A DNA stretch of 64,000 nucleotides from Desulfolithobacter dissulfuricans (lineage in GTDB: Bacteria > Desulfobacterota > Desulfobulbia > Desulfobulbales > Desulfobulbaceae). Location: contig NZ_AP024233.1 in the NCBI RefSeq assembly GCF_025998535.1, forward strand, positions 2,612,001 to 2,676,000, given 5' to 3'. The notes under the pieces are model-generated. The model did not search any database and had not been told where the DNA came from. It worked only from the letters and a program-made list of their open reading frames with translations. Position 1 is the stretch's first letter; each line of letters begins with the position of its first letter. The position numbers and the translations under genes were made by a program. This document shows positions 8,353 to 17,584 of this stretch, in pieces.

Positions 8353-10368
8353 TTACAGCCACGGATCGGTCTCGATGATGTTGATGCACTCAACCTTCTC
8401 GCACTTCCACTCACCGGCCTTGGGATCATAAGTGGAGTTGACGAAGCAACGCCAGTTCTCATCATCGCAGGTCGGGAAGTCGGACCGATAGTAGAAGCCC
8501 GGATAACGGGATTCCTCACGGAACTGGATGTGACGGATATGAGCCTCAACACACCAGATACGATGGTAGTTCTCCCAGGCACGCATGAGCTCATGCAGGT
8601 CGCCGGCAGCCATCTTCTCTGCGTCCTCACGCAGCATTTCGAGCAGATCCATGCAGATGCCGAGCAGCTTGCCGGAGGTCATGTAGTAGGTAGCTACACC
8701 ACCACCGTACTCATCGGTGGCCTTCATCAGGCGCATCATGAGGCCGGCAGGCTTGCAGTAGTTCGGGTTGACGTCGGCATGGGTGGAAGCGCCAACGAAC
8801 TCGTGGTACCGCTTGACCGGTGCGTAAATCTCATCGGCCAGCTCCTGAGCGGTCTGGGCCAGCTCCGGAGTAAAGTCGGCGTTATCGCGGCAGTACTTAA
8901 CCATCTGCTTGGCAACGATACGACCCTCGGCATGGGAACCGGAGGAGAACTTATGACCGGAAGCGCCAACACCGTCACCGGCGGTGAACAGGCCATTAAC
9001 CGTGGTCATACGGTTGTAGCCCCACTTGTACTGATGCGAACGCGGACCATCTACATCCGGAACCCAGTCTTCGTTCGGGCCGGAGGTCCAGATGCCGCAG
9101 CAGCCGGAATGAGAACCGAGCATGTACGGCTCGGTCGGCATGATCTCGGAACCAACCTTCTCGGGCTCGATGTTCATACCGGCCCACAGACCAGCCTGAC
9201 CAACGGACATATCGAGGAAGTCTTCCCAGGCCTCGGACTCGAGATGCTTCCAGAGCTTCTTGACTTCCTTCTCGGATTTGCCGGCAGCGCGGGCTTCGTC
9301 AAGGAAGGCGTTCAGAGCTACGTCGGTAGCCATGTAGATCGGACCACGACCAGCCTTCAGCTCATTGAGCATCAGGTGGTTACGCAGGCAGGTCGGGGTA
9401 ACAGCGGACTCACCGTACGGCATGTACTTCTTGAGCTCTTCCTTGGCTGCATCGGAACCAGCGTAGAACTCGCCCAGACCGTTGGATACCTTGGCCTTGA
9501 ACAGCAGGAACCATGCACCAACCGGTCCGTAACCATCCTTGAAGCGGGACGGGGTGAAGCGGTTTTCCATCATGGTCAGGGTAGCACCTACCTGAGCACA
9601 CATGGTGTAGGTGGAACCAGCATTCCAAACCGGGTACCATGCACGACCCTTACCTTCACCGGTGGACCGCGGACGGAAGATGTTTACAGCGCCACCGCAG
9701 GCTACCAGAGCAGTCTTGCACTTGAAGACATGTACTTTGTTCTCACGGGTGGAGAAGCCGACAGCACCGGCGATGGTGTTCTCGCGGTTCTTGTCGAGCA
9801 GCATCTTCACGATGAAGACACGCTCCATGATGTTCTCCTCACCAAGGGCGGTCTTGGCCGGCTCGGCCACGATGCACTTGTAGGACTCACCGTTGATCAT
9901 GATCTGCCACTTACCGGTACGTACCGGGGTACCACCCTCACGCAGGGAAGGAGCAGGCTTGGCGCCGTCCAGGTTGGATCCGTCCTCAGCTTTCTTCCAG
10001 ATGGGCAGACCCCACTCCTCGAACAGCTTGACAGACTCGTCAACGTGACGGCCGAGATCGTAGATCAGGTCCTCACGAACAACACCCATCAGGTCGTTAC
10101 GTACCATCTTGACATAGTCTTCGATGGCGTTCTCGCCGATGTAGGTGTTGATAGCGGACAGACCCTGGGCAACAGCACCAGACCGCTCGAGAGCAGCCTT
10201 GTCTACCAGAATGATCTTCATATCCTCGGGGGCCCACTTCTTGATTTCGAAAGCGGTACCACAGGCGGCCATACCACCACCAACGATAAGAACATCACAC
10301 TCATGCTCTACAACTTCAGGATCCACTACGGCGGGCAGCTCGCCTTTCGGCTTATTCGGTAATGCCAT
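8353..10368 (-). CDS. aprA: Adenylylsulfate (APS) reductase subunit alpha
   Basis: AprA is the FAD-containing catalytic subunit that interconverts adenosine 5'-phosphosulfate and sulfite plus AMP in the cytoplasm. The 671-residue length is standard. The FAD-binding motif VLIVGGGMAACGTAFEI is near residue 28. The characteristic AprA stretches NRFTPSRFKDGYGPVGAWF and GDGVGASGHKFSSGSHAEGR are present, and the C-terminus is the typical WKCEKVECINIIETDPWL. It is 64 bases downstream of aprB and has a good AGAGGAG site. Confidence 0.99.
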   Translation of the reverse strand: MALPNKPKGELPAVVDPEVVEHECDVLIVGGGMAACGTAFEIKKWAPEDMKIILVDKAALERSGAVAQGLSAINTYIGENAIEDYVKMVRNDLMGVVREDLIYDLGRHVDESVKLFEEWGLPIWKKAEDGSNLDGAKPAPSLREGGTPVRTGKWQIMINGESYKCIVAEPAKTALGEENIMERVFIVKMLLDKNRENTIAGAVGFSTRENKVHVFKCKTALVACGGAVNIFRPRSTGEGKGRAWYPVWNAGSTYTMCAQVGATLTMMENRFTPSRFKDGYGPVGAWFLLFKAKVSNGLGEFYAGSDAAKEELKKYMPYGESAVTPTCLRNHLMLNELKAGRGPIYMATDVALNAFLDEARAAGKSEKEVKKLWKHLESEAWEDFLDMSVGQAGLWAGMNIEPEKVGSEIMPTEPYMLGSHSGCCGIWTSGPNEDWVPDVDGPRSHQYKWGYNRMTTVNGLFTAGDGVGASGHKFSSGSHAEGRIVAKQMVKYCRDNADFTPELAQTAQELADEIYAPVKRYHEFVGASTHADVNPNYCKPAGLMMRLMKATDEYGGGVATYYMTSGKLLGICMDLLEMLREDAEKMAAGDLHELMRAWENYHRIWCVEAHIRHIQFREESRYPGFYYRSDFPTCDDENWRCFVNSTYDPKAGEWKCEKVECINIIETDPWL

Positions 10369-10432
10369 ATTTCTATCTCCTCTAATAGATATTCAGAATA
10401 GAATTTTTACAGGTATTCAATTACTGAAAAAC

Positions 10433-10858
10433 TTATGCCAGCTTGGTCGGGCTCGGCAGTTCACCCTCGAGGAGCAGACGCTCGTCGTCCAGGTTCTCGC
10501 CCCTCTCGCCGACATAGGCATTGGCAGCACCCTCAGCCGTGGTCCGGATCGGGAATTTGAAACGTTTGATGTTACCATTACGGAACTTAACGGTCCACAT
10601 AATGGAGTCAGAACTCCGCATGGGATGCACCTGACCGCCCATGGGTACGAAGTCATCGTAACCACGAACCATGATTGCACCCTGCGGGCAGATCTTCACG
10701 CAGGAGTAGCACTCCCAGCATGCGTCCGGCTCCTGATTGTACGCCTTCATCTCTTCCTTGTTCAGGACCATGAGATCGTTCGGACAGATGTACATGCAGG
10801 CCGTCTTGTCACCGCCCTTGCAACCATCGCATTTTGAAGGATCTACAAAACTTGGCAT
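10433..10858 (-). CDS. aprB: Adenylylsulfate (APS) reductase subunit beta
   Basis: AprB (141 residues) carries the two 4Fe-4S clusters that wire electrons from the Qmo complex to the AprA flavin. Motifs seen: CDGCKGGDKTACMYICP near residue 10 and CWECYSCVKICP near residue 47. The C-terminal tail, which wraps around AprA in known structures, is present. The ATG has a GAGGAGG site. It is the first gene of the apr-qmo unit, about 225 bases downstream of a near-consensus promoter. The sulfate adenylyltransferase gene is not in this window. Confidence 0.98.
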   Translation of the reverse strand: MPSFVDPSKCDGCKGGDKTACMYICPNDLMVLNKEEMKAYNQEPDACWECYSCVKICPQGAIMVRGYDDFVPMGGQVHPMRSSDSIMWTVKFRNGNIKRFKFPIRTTAEGAANAYVGERGENLDDERLLLEGELPSPTKLA

Positions 10859-11057
10859 TAATCTACCTCCTCACTTTGATTTTCCTTTATGGCTGCGCCC
10901 CTGCGAAGCCAATTACCCCAGTTAACAGAACCAAACAGTACAGGTCCGGAATCCCTGCGAAATCCGCAAAAACACCCTCCCCGCAACTGCATGTGACCAA
11001 AAAGACAACTTATTCATCTTACTACCTTTTTTCGCCACTGCTCACTGAGGCGTAAAA

Positions 11058-11075
11058 AATGAATAATCACTCATT
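11058..11075. promoter_or_regulatory. Operator-like palindrome in the apr leader
   Basis: An 18-bp imperfect palindrome (minus strand AATGAGTGATTATTCATT, seven of nine positions paired) falls just downstream of the predicted transcription start. Its form resembles sites bound by TetR-type repressors, but the binding protein is unknown. Confidence 0.5.
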
Positions 11076-11089
11076 TTTAGTCGAATAAC

Positions 11090-11118
11090 CTTATAATTTG
11101 TTGCCTACTCAATGTCAA
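11090..11118 (-). promoter_or_regulatory. Sigma-70-type promoter for aprBA-qmoABC
   Basis: On the minus strand a TTGACA -35 box (11113-11118) is separated by exactly 17 bases from TATAAG (11090-11095). Both boxes and the spacing are close to consensus, fitting the high expression expected for APS reductase. The transcript would start near 11083 and have a leader of about 225 nt. Confidence 0.8.
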
Positions 11119-11362
11119 GCAAAAAGGTTGCAACCCACCTGACTGAAATTTTGAATTATCTGATCAATTAAATTCTTTAAAACAGATCCCGGCTACCCTC
11201 TTTGCCGAGCCGGGAACTGCAGGTGCACATCCGTGACGACAAGAGGTCGGCGCAAAGGACTGGTGGTCAACGTTTTCAGCTTTTTTCACCCTGACAGGAT
11301 GCGTCGATGAAACCAGGCATTTTACCTGGAAGGGAATTGATTCTAGAGTATTGCTTCCCCTG

Positions 11363-13545
11363 TCACTCCGAATAGGAATTTCTGACCAGTACCTCACGGG
11401 GCCTCGAACCATCGGCCGGCCCTACAATACCCTCCCGCTCCATCATTTCGATCATCCGCGCCGCCCGGTTGTACCCAACCCGTAGCCGCCGCTGAACCAT
11501 GGAGATCGAGGCCTGACCGGTCTCGGTGACCACAGCCACAGCCTCGTCATACTTTTCATCATACTCTTCGGGAGAACCGTCTTGACCAGGCTCCTCTTCC
11601 TCCACCACCTTGAGCACGGATTCATCATACTCGGCACTACCCTGCCCCTTGAGATACTCGATGATCCGTTCGGTCTCCTCCTCGGAGATAAAGGCACCGT
11701 GGATCCGCTGTAGCTTAGCGGCCCCTGGCGGCAGGAAAAGCATGTCCCCGTTGCCGAGAAGATGTTCGGCCCCGGAACCGTCGAGAATGGTCCTGGAATC
11801 CACTTTGGAGGACACCTTGAAAGAAATCCGGGTGGGGAAGTTGGCCTTGATGAGCCCGGTCAGGACATCCACCGAAGGTCGCTGGGTGGCAAGGATGATA
11901 TGCATGCCTGCGGCTCTCGCCATCTGGGCAAGGCGGGCAATGGAAGACTCCACGTCCTTGCTGGCCACCATCATCAGGTCGGCCAGCTCATCGACAATGA
12001 TGATGATATAGGGCAGTTTCTCCTCGGCCACCTCGTTGTAGGTAAGGAAGGACTTGACCCGCTTTTCCTCCAGTAGCTTGTAGCGGCGCTCCATCTCGCG
12101 CACGGCCCAGATAAGGGCCCTGGAGGCCATTTTCGGCTCCACCACCACAGGATGGAGTAGATGGGGAATCCCTTCGTACACCGAGAGCTCGATACGCTTG
12201 GGATCCACCATCAGAAGCCGCACTTCTTCCGGGGTAGACTTGAAGAGAATCGAAGCGATAAAGGCATTGATGGCCACCGACTTGCCGGCACCGGTGGCCC
12301 CGGCGATGAGCAGATGGGGCATTCGGGCCAGATCAGCGACCACCGGCCTGCCGATCACGTCCACGCCCAGGGCGAGGCTCAGCTTGGAGGCCGATTGCCG
12401 GTAGGTCTCACTGAGAAGAATATCGCAGAGAAACACTGTTTTACGTTTGGGATTGGGAATCTCAATGCCAATGGCCGCCTTTCCGGGAATGGACCCGACG
12501 ATACGGACCCGGTCCACCTTGAGAACCATGGCCAGGTCATCGGCCAGGGACACGATCTTGTTGATCTTGATCCCGGGGCCGGGGCAAACTCATAGGTGGT
12601 GACCACAGGACCGGGCGAGATGCCCTCCACCGAGCCCTGGACTCCGAAATCGCGCAGCTTGTCGGTGAGGATACGGCTGACCTTGTAGTAATGCTCCCGA
12701 TCCACTTCCACCTCGCTGGGTTCATGCCGATCGAGCAGAGTCAGAGGAGGCAGATGGTATTCCCCGCCCTTGAGGGGCTGAAGTGCAAATTCCTCTTCCG
12801 GATCCGGCAGTTCTATCCGGGCCGGGGCATGCACGTCAGGCTTTTTCCCTTCCTGCAACTGCGGGGGTGCGTCGTCTTGAGGGACTTCCACTCTGACCAC
12901 TGGCTCCTTTCTGGACCGTGCCGGCCTCTTTCCCTGCCCGCTCCGTCCTTTTTTCAGGGACAGACGGCGCAAAGCGCCACGCAAGGAACCACGCAGCCAG
13001 TTCCACAGACATTGTCCGGCTGCGGTCGGTGAAAATCGCACCGCGGCCATGAGAGAAAAGAGGAGCACCAGAAGGAGGATAAGAACCGACCCTACCGGGC
13101 CGGTAAACGTCCCCAGCAACCGCCAGACTATCTGGCCGAGATAGCCGCCCGGGGTAATGAAGCTGGCCGGAAAAAGAAGCTGATGCACGGTGGCCAGCAG
13201 GCCGGAGGTGGAAATGAGGATCCCGGTGATCCCGGCGACAATAGCGGGAATTCTATTGACGGTCTCGCCCGGCACAAAGGTGGCCACTGCGGTATAGAGC
13301 AGAATCGCCACCGGAAAAAACGCAGTCAGACCGAAAAAGGAAAAGAGGTAATGGGCCACATAGTAGCCAAAACTACCGCACCAGTTGGCAGATGGATCCT
13401 GCAGACCGGGCTCTTCCCCCAGCAGAGGGAGACTGTAACTCAGCAGACAGAGAAGCAGAAAAGCTGCCAGGAACAGGCTGACCAGGGCCGTGGCCTCCTC
13501 GCGGAACCGGTACCCTGTATTTTTTTTTGCGGCAGGAGATGCCAT
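11363..13545 (-). pseudogene. ftsK: DNA translocase FtsK, interrupted by a one-base frameshift
   Basis: FtsK is the septal DNA pump that clears and resolves chromosomes at division. The N-terminal frame (13545 down to about 12575) has four hydrophobic helices, a proline/charged linker and the start of the motor domain (GPVVTTYEFAPAPG). The motor continues in another frame from about 12575, with Walker A GATGAGKSV, Walker B IIIIVDELADLM and the C-terminal winged-helix gamma domain, ending REVLVRNSYSE. Restoring one base in the run at 12571-12585 gives a continuous protein of about 727 residues. FtsK is usually essential, so an assembly indel is more likely than a true pseudogene. Confidence 0.93.
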
Positions 13546-13840
13546 AATTTCCAGAGAGATACTGCCGAGCGGCGCATGAATTTCAGGTTGACGGGAAACA
13601 GGGCCTCACGGCGGCCACCACAGCCGCTCCCCCGACAAAAAAATACCTGGATGCCCGGAAAAGACCAGAAACGCTCAAACCCTGCTGCCCAAGGATTTAG
13701 CCAACTGTGCCAACTATGTACACCAGCCGGCGAGAAAAAGCAAAGCAGAGTATTTCCCTACCGTAACTTGACCACCCCACATCTCGTTGATACCATAGAA
13801 TAAACCGGCAGTACAAACCAGCCCCTGAACCACCGGGATC

Positions 13841-14044
13841 ATGACGATATCACCCGCCCCGCCAGAGGGCCTCCTGCCCGAATTTTCCGCGCTTCTGAAA
13901 AGCAAGGACATACCGGGTTATATCCAGCGACTCGCCCGCGAAGGCCCGGACTGGTACATGGACCTGCAGCTGCCAGTGCTGAGCATGCACCTGCAACCTG
14001 TCGCCAGCCTTCCTGGAACAAGTCTTCCACCCCGGATCCAGTAG
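13841..14044 (+). CDS. Small uncharacterised reading frame
   Basis: A 67-codon frame between ftsK and nusB. Its product (MTISPAPPEGLLPEFSALL...) contains a plausible helical, charged central part with codon choice like the neighbouring genes, and ends just after a proline-rich stretch. No family is recognised and no good ribosome-binding site is visible. It may be a remnant of a longer gene or chance coding. The rest of 13546-14371 shows no gene I can support. Confidence 0.25.
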   Translation: MTISPAPPEGLLPEFSALLKSKDIPGYIQRLAREGPDWYMDLQLPVLSMHLQPVASLPGTSLPPRIQ

Positions 14045-14371
14045 TTGGTTCGCACTCCCGGTCACTACCGGATCCCGGTGTAATCCCAGGAGAATCTGAC
14101 ACCCGTACCTGGGCCATGACAAATACTGCTGAACATGACGAAAATTGGCGTCAATGGCCGGATCGTCGGACTATGGACTTTTTCCCTGCCAGGCGAAAAC
14201 ATAATGGAGCAAAACTGGCTCAGGCTCACAGCGGATGGAGCTTACCGAGTATCAGCTACCATGGAACTGGCATTTGGCGCCAATACAGCCACAGACAGCG
14301 GCGATCCCACCAGGGGGTCACCGTCAGATTCCACGCAAGCTTCTGAACAGGCAGATAAGACAAAAGAAATT

Positions 14372-14543
14372 CTGATTACCATCAATCTTCAGCATTGAAA
14401 CCGGTGTCGACCTCATCCGTTTCACGGGACGCCATAAACCCGTCCCTGGGGGCTTGACTGTGGCCATCCAGGCCACAGACACCCGTGAAACAAGTGAGGC
14501 CGACACCTTCAGGCATCGGTGGCTGAATTTCAGTGGTAATCAC
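14372..14543 (-). mobile_element. Miniature inverted-repeat element, GTGATTACCA family, copy A
   Basis: A 172-bp element whose right end is GTGATTACCACTG (read on minus) and whose left end is CTGATTACCATCA. It is flanked on both sides by the same ten bases AAAAGAAATT (14362-14371 and 14544-14553), the mark of a transposition event. Its interior closely matches copy C at 27181-27343 in opposite orientation, including the paired arms around GTTTCACGGG and an inner GTGGCC/GGCCAC stem. It encodes no transposase. Confidence 0.85.
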
Positions 14544-14608
14544 AAAAGAAATTATGCTGGCACTGAATGTCGACAAAGAACTGACAACCCGTGGTTGCCG
14601 TGCGCTGG

Positions 14609-15370
14609 TTATTCCGCCGCGGCGGCGTCGAGAATGCCGTTGATGAAGGCGACCGAGTCGGGGTTGGAGTAGTGCTTGGCGATCTCCAGGGCCTCGTTGA
14701 TGGCGACCCGGGTGGGGACATCGTCACTTGCGTTCATCTCCAGAAGGGCGATGCGAAGGATATTGCGATCGACGATGGACATGCGTTCAAGACGCCAGTT
14801 ATGGGAGTGGGTGGTAATCTGCTGATCGAGATCCTCGAACTGGCGGCAGACCCCCTGACCAAGAAAGCGGACATAGGCAAAGAGCTGGGCCAGCGATTGC
14901 AGGCAACCCTGGAAATGGTCCAGGCCCTCCACCAGCTGCGCGACGTCAAAACCGCACTGGTCGAGCGCCGGAGAACTCAGTAGAACAAGGGCCTGGTGGC
15001 AGAAGGAGCGCAGCTCGTTTTTCATCTGCCGGCTGAGCCGGGTGCTTTCATCCAGCTCATGCAGACTGTAGTACTCACTGACCGTAACACAGAAGCGGCG
15101 CAGCTCACCATACAGGGGCTGGTCATCACCCTGCTTGTCGATGTCGGCATGGGCCTGCAGCCGCTGGACCAGGGTCCGCAGTTCAGGAACCAGAATTTCC
15201 GGTTCATTGCAGCAGCCGAAGATGCCCTGGGTCACCAGCCGCTCCAGGGACCAGGCGACAAACCGCTCCAGTTCCGTGTCGACCTGCTCAGCGGTTCGGG
15301 CAAGTCCCTGGAAATCGTGTTCAAAGAGAAACTGGAGCGCTATTTCCCTGGATTTACGTCGAAGACCCAT
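14609..15370 (-). CDS. nusB: Transcription antitermination protein NusB, enlarged
   Basis: NusB binds boxA RNA with NusE (S10) during rRNA antitermination. The N-terminal helix (RRKSREIALQFLFEHDFQG) and the C-terminal half (NWRLERMSIVDRNILRIALLEM, VPTRVAINEALEIAKHYSNPDS, FINGILD) are clearly NusB. The protein is 253 residues against about 140-165 for most homologues. The extra residues, about 30 to 150, form a helical insertion with no recognised domain. It is the last gene of the rib cluster, after ribH, a common pairing. Confidence 0.9.
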   Translation of the reverse strand: MGLRRKSREIALQFLFEHDFQGLARTAEQVDTELERFVAWSLERLVTQGIFGCCNEPEILVPELRTLVQRLQAHADIDKQGDDQPLYGELRRFCVTVSEYYSLHELDESTRLSRQMKNELRSFCHQALVLLSSPALDQCGFDVAQLVEGLDHFQGCLQSLAQLFAYVRFLGQGVCRQFEDLDQQITTHSHNWRLERMSIVDRNILRIALLEMNASDDVPTRVAINEALEIAKHYSNPDSVAFINGILDAAAAE

Positions 15371-15440
15371 AGAAATGTCGGGTAGTAGGAATTAGAATTC
15401 AAAAAAGAGACGATATTGCCTGAAGGCGGCCGGAGGTCGA

Positions 15441-15905
15441 TCAGATGGCATCCATGAGGTCGATCATCTCCAGGGCGGCAATAGCCACCTCGGCTCCCTT
15501 GTTACCGGCCTTGGAACCGGCCCGTTCGATGGCCTGTTCAATGGTTTCGGTGGTCAGGACACCGAAAAGCACCGGGATACCGGCATCGAGCATGACCTGG
15601 GCCGTGCCCTTGGCCACCTCACCGGCCACGTAATCAAAATGCGGCGTTGCCCCGCGGATAACCACGCCCAGGGTAATCACGGCATCGTACTTGCCTGATT
15701 TCGCCATCTTCTGGGCGACCAGTGGAATCTCGAAGGCTCCGGGAACCCGGGCCACGTCGATATCGTTGTCGCTGACCCCGGAGCGAACCAGGGCATCAAT
15801 GGCTCCTTCCAGCAGTTTTTCCGAGATAAACGAATTGAAGCGGGCAACTATAATACCAAGCTTCTTTCCATCGCCACGCAGGTTTCCTTCAAAATAATTG
15901 GCCAT
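15441..15905 (-). CDS. ribH: 6,7-dimethyl-8-ribityllumazine synthase
   Basis: Lumazine synthase joins the ribityl-aminouracil and the dihydroxybutanone phosphate made by RibBA, the penultimate step of riboflavin synthesis. The 154-residue protein has the family motifs [10 protein letters not shown] (N-terminus), VPGAFEIPL near residue 55, and [17 protein letters not shown] near residue 80 with the catalytic histidine. The C-terminus has [16 protein letters not shown]. It lies downstream of ribBA across a 378-bp structured gap and upstream of nusB. Confidence 0.97.
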   Translation of the reverse strand: MANYFEGNLRGDGKKLGIIVARFNSFISEKLLEGAIDALVRSGVSDNDIDVARVPGAFEIPLVAQKMAKSGKYDAVITLGVVIRGATPHFDYVAGEVAKGTAQVMLDAGIPVLFGVLTTETIEQAIERAGSKAGNKGAEVAIAALEMIDLMDAI

Positions 15906-15965
15906 GAGTCACAGTTAGGCTGAGGTTATTCTTTTACCTGGATCCTGTAGTTATCCGGCATTCAA

Positions 15966-16122
15966 ACGTCGATACAGGCACATCTGCGGCGTCGGCATCA
16001 CCGGTTCCGTATTCGACGTACCGCAGGTAAGCGAAGACTCCGAGTACGCCTACGCTGGAATCGACTCGGAGGCTCGCAGGCTCGCTTACCTGCCTCCTTG
16101 CATCCGCACCTGTCTCGACGTT
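15966..16122. repeat. Structured nested inverted repeat between ribBA and ribH
   Basis: Nested pairings cover this stretch: ACGTCGATACAGG (about 15966-15978) with the complementary arm near 16109-16122, and inside it GCAGGTAAGCGA (16023-16034) with TCGCTTACCTGC (16082-16093), plus CTCCGAG/CTCGGAG. The 378-bp gap 15906-16283 holds no gene. It does not show the conserved core of an FMN riboswitch. It looks like an intergenic repeat or a cruciform-forming element. Confidence 0.6.
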
Positions 16123-16283
16123 CTCGGTGCACGAACAGTGATGCGGCGAGACCGCATGACGACTGCAGGATTCAGGTTATATTATTTTTCTTCAGACAGG
16201 GTGAGAGCACCCTGCACCATTTGCCCCGGCAGAGACCGGAGTTCCGCGGCAGATCCTGCCCAGCAGGCTGCAGTCGCTCTTTT

Positions 16284-17516
16284 TCAGGACTGTTCGCCGT
16301 ACAGCTCCAGGATATGCCCCATTTTGTCGCGCTTACAGCGGAGGTATTCCTTGTTTTCCGGTTCGCAGACCACCTCGATGGGCAACCGGCCGACTACTTC
16401 CAGGCCATACCCTTCCAGACCTACGATTTTTTTTGGATTGTTGGTCAGCAACCGCATCTTGCGGACCCCGAGATCACGGAGGATCTGGGCCCCGATACCG
16501 TAATCCCGCAGGTCCGGTTTGAAGCCGAGCTGGACATTGGCTTCCACCGTATCAAGTCCTTCCTCGTCCTGCAGATTGTAGGCCTTGATCTTGTTGACCA
16601 GGCCAATACCGCGCCCTTCCTGGCGCATGTACAGAATGACCCCCTTGCCTTCCTGGTCCACCATCCGCATGGCGGCGTGGAGTTGGGCTCCGCAGTCGCA
16701 CCGGGCCGAACCGAACACGTCGCCGGTGAGACACTCGGAATGAACCCGGACCATGACCGGTTCGTCAGGAGAGATTTCTCCTTTGACCAGAGCCACATGC
16801 TCATGCTGGTCCACATCGTTTTTATAGGCTATAACCCGGAACTCGCCGGCATGATAGGTAGGCAGCCTGGCCTCGGCAGCCCGATGCACCAGGGTATCCT
16901 CACGCAGCCGGTAAGCAACCAGGTCTGCGATGGTGGCAATCTTGAGCCCGTGTTTCTCTGCAAACTTCTCCAGGTCCGGCATCCGGGCCATGGTGCCGTC
17001 TTCATTCATGATCTCGCAGATGATTCCCGCGGTCCGCATGCCGGCGAGCCGGGCCAGGTCTACCGAGCCCTCGGTCTGACCCGTCCGGACCAGGACCCCA
17101 CCCTCACGGGCCCGCAGCGGAAAAATATGGCCAGGGCTGACTATATCGCTGGGCTTGGCGTCGGGATTAACCGCGGCCTGAATGGTACGGGCCCGATCGG
17201 CTGCGGAGATACCAGTGGTCACCCCGGTGCGGGCCTCGATGGAAATAGTGAACCCGGTGCCGTACTGGGACTGGTTGTTCTGCACCATCATGGGCAACTG
17301 GAGCTGTTCGATGATGTCCGGGCTCATGGCCAGACAGATCAGCCCGCGGCCGTAGGTGGCCATGAAATTGATGGCCTCCGGGGTCACCGCTTCGGCGGCC
17401 ATGCAGAGATCGCCTTCGTTTTCCCGGTCTTCGTCATCAACCAGGATGATCATCTTGCCGGCTTTGATATCTTCAATTACTTCTTCAATGGGACTGACTG
17501 CCATTTTTCTGCTCAC
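16284..17516 (-). CDS. ribBA: Bifunctional 3,4-dihydroxy-2-butanone-4-phosphate synthase / GTP cyclohydrolase II
   Basis: RibBA supplies both branch precursors of riboflavin. The N-terminal RibB half (residues 1-205) shows [16 protein letters not shown] (metal-binding acidic loop), [15 protein letters not shown] and [16 protein letters not shown]. The RibA half has [23 protein letters not shown] (zinc cysteines) and [19 protein letters not shown]. The C-terminus matches RibA (RLPIEV... [17 protein letters not shown]). The 410-residue length is standard. It follows ribE by 68 bases. Confidence 0.98.
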   Translation of the reverse strand: MSRKMAVSPIEEVIEDIKAGKMIILVDDEDRENEGDLCMAAEAVTPEAINFMATYGRGLICLAMSPDIIEQLQLPMMVQNNQSQYGTGFTISIEARTGVTTGISAADRARTIQAAVNPDAKPSDIVSPGHIFPLRAREGGVLVRTGQTEGSVDLARLAGMRTAGIICEIMNEDGTMARMPDLEKFAEKHGLKIATIADLVAYRLREDTLVHRAAEARLPTYHAGEFRVIAYKNDVDQHEHVALVKGEISPDEPVMVRVHSECLTGDVFGSARCDCGAQLHAAMRMVDQEGKGVILYMRQEGRGIGLVNKIKAYNLQDEEGLDTVEANVQLGFKPDLRDYGIGAQILRDLGVRKMRLLTNNPKKIVGLEGYGLEVVGRLPIEVVCEPENKEYLRCKRDKMGHILELYGEQS

Positions 17517-17584
17517 AGGTTGCGCTTTGCAGCATTCTTTTCTTTTTTACTGCTCCGACCGGTCCTCAAGACCCGGTCAGCAGA

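Larger units (their letters stand above)
10859..11362 (-). promoter_or_regulatory. aprB upstream region (504 bp, no gene)
   Basis: No convincing reading frame is present. The region holds the aprB ribosome-binding site, a leader of roughly 220 nt, an operator-like palindrome and a sigma-70-type promoter (listed separately), and then the 3' flank of ftsK. The AT-rich part around 11000-11130 contrasts with the surrounding genes. Confidence 0.7.

Noticed and set aside
8530-10362. Long plus-strand frame opposite aprA (610 codons)
   Set aside because: AprA is unmistakable on the minus strand. The long mirror frame reflects codon bias.
14454-14672. Conserved micro-protein shared by the element copies A and C (MTVAIQAT...)
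   Set aside because: The shared frame lies inside the repeated DNA, and its similarity follows from the DNA repeat. There is no ribosome-binding site, and the frames end in unrelated flanks.
15906-16283. FMN riboswitch ahead of ribH
   Set aside because: The conserved junction segments of the FMN aptamer were not found in this region. The pairing pattern is a simple nested palindrome.
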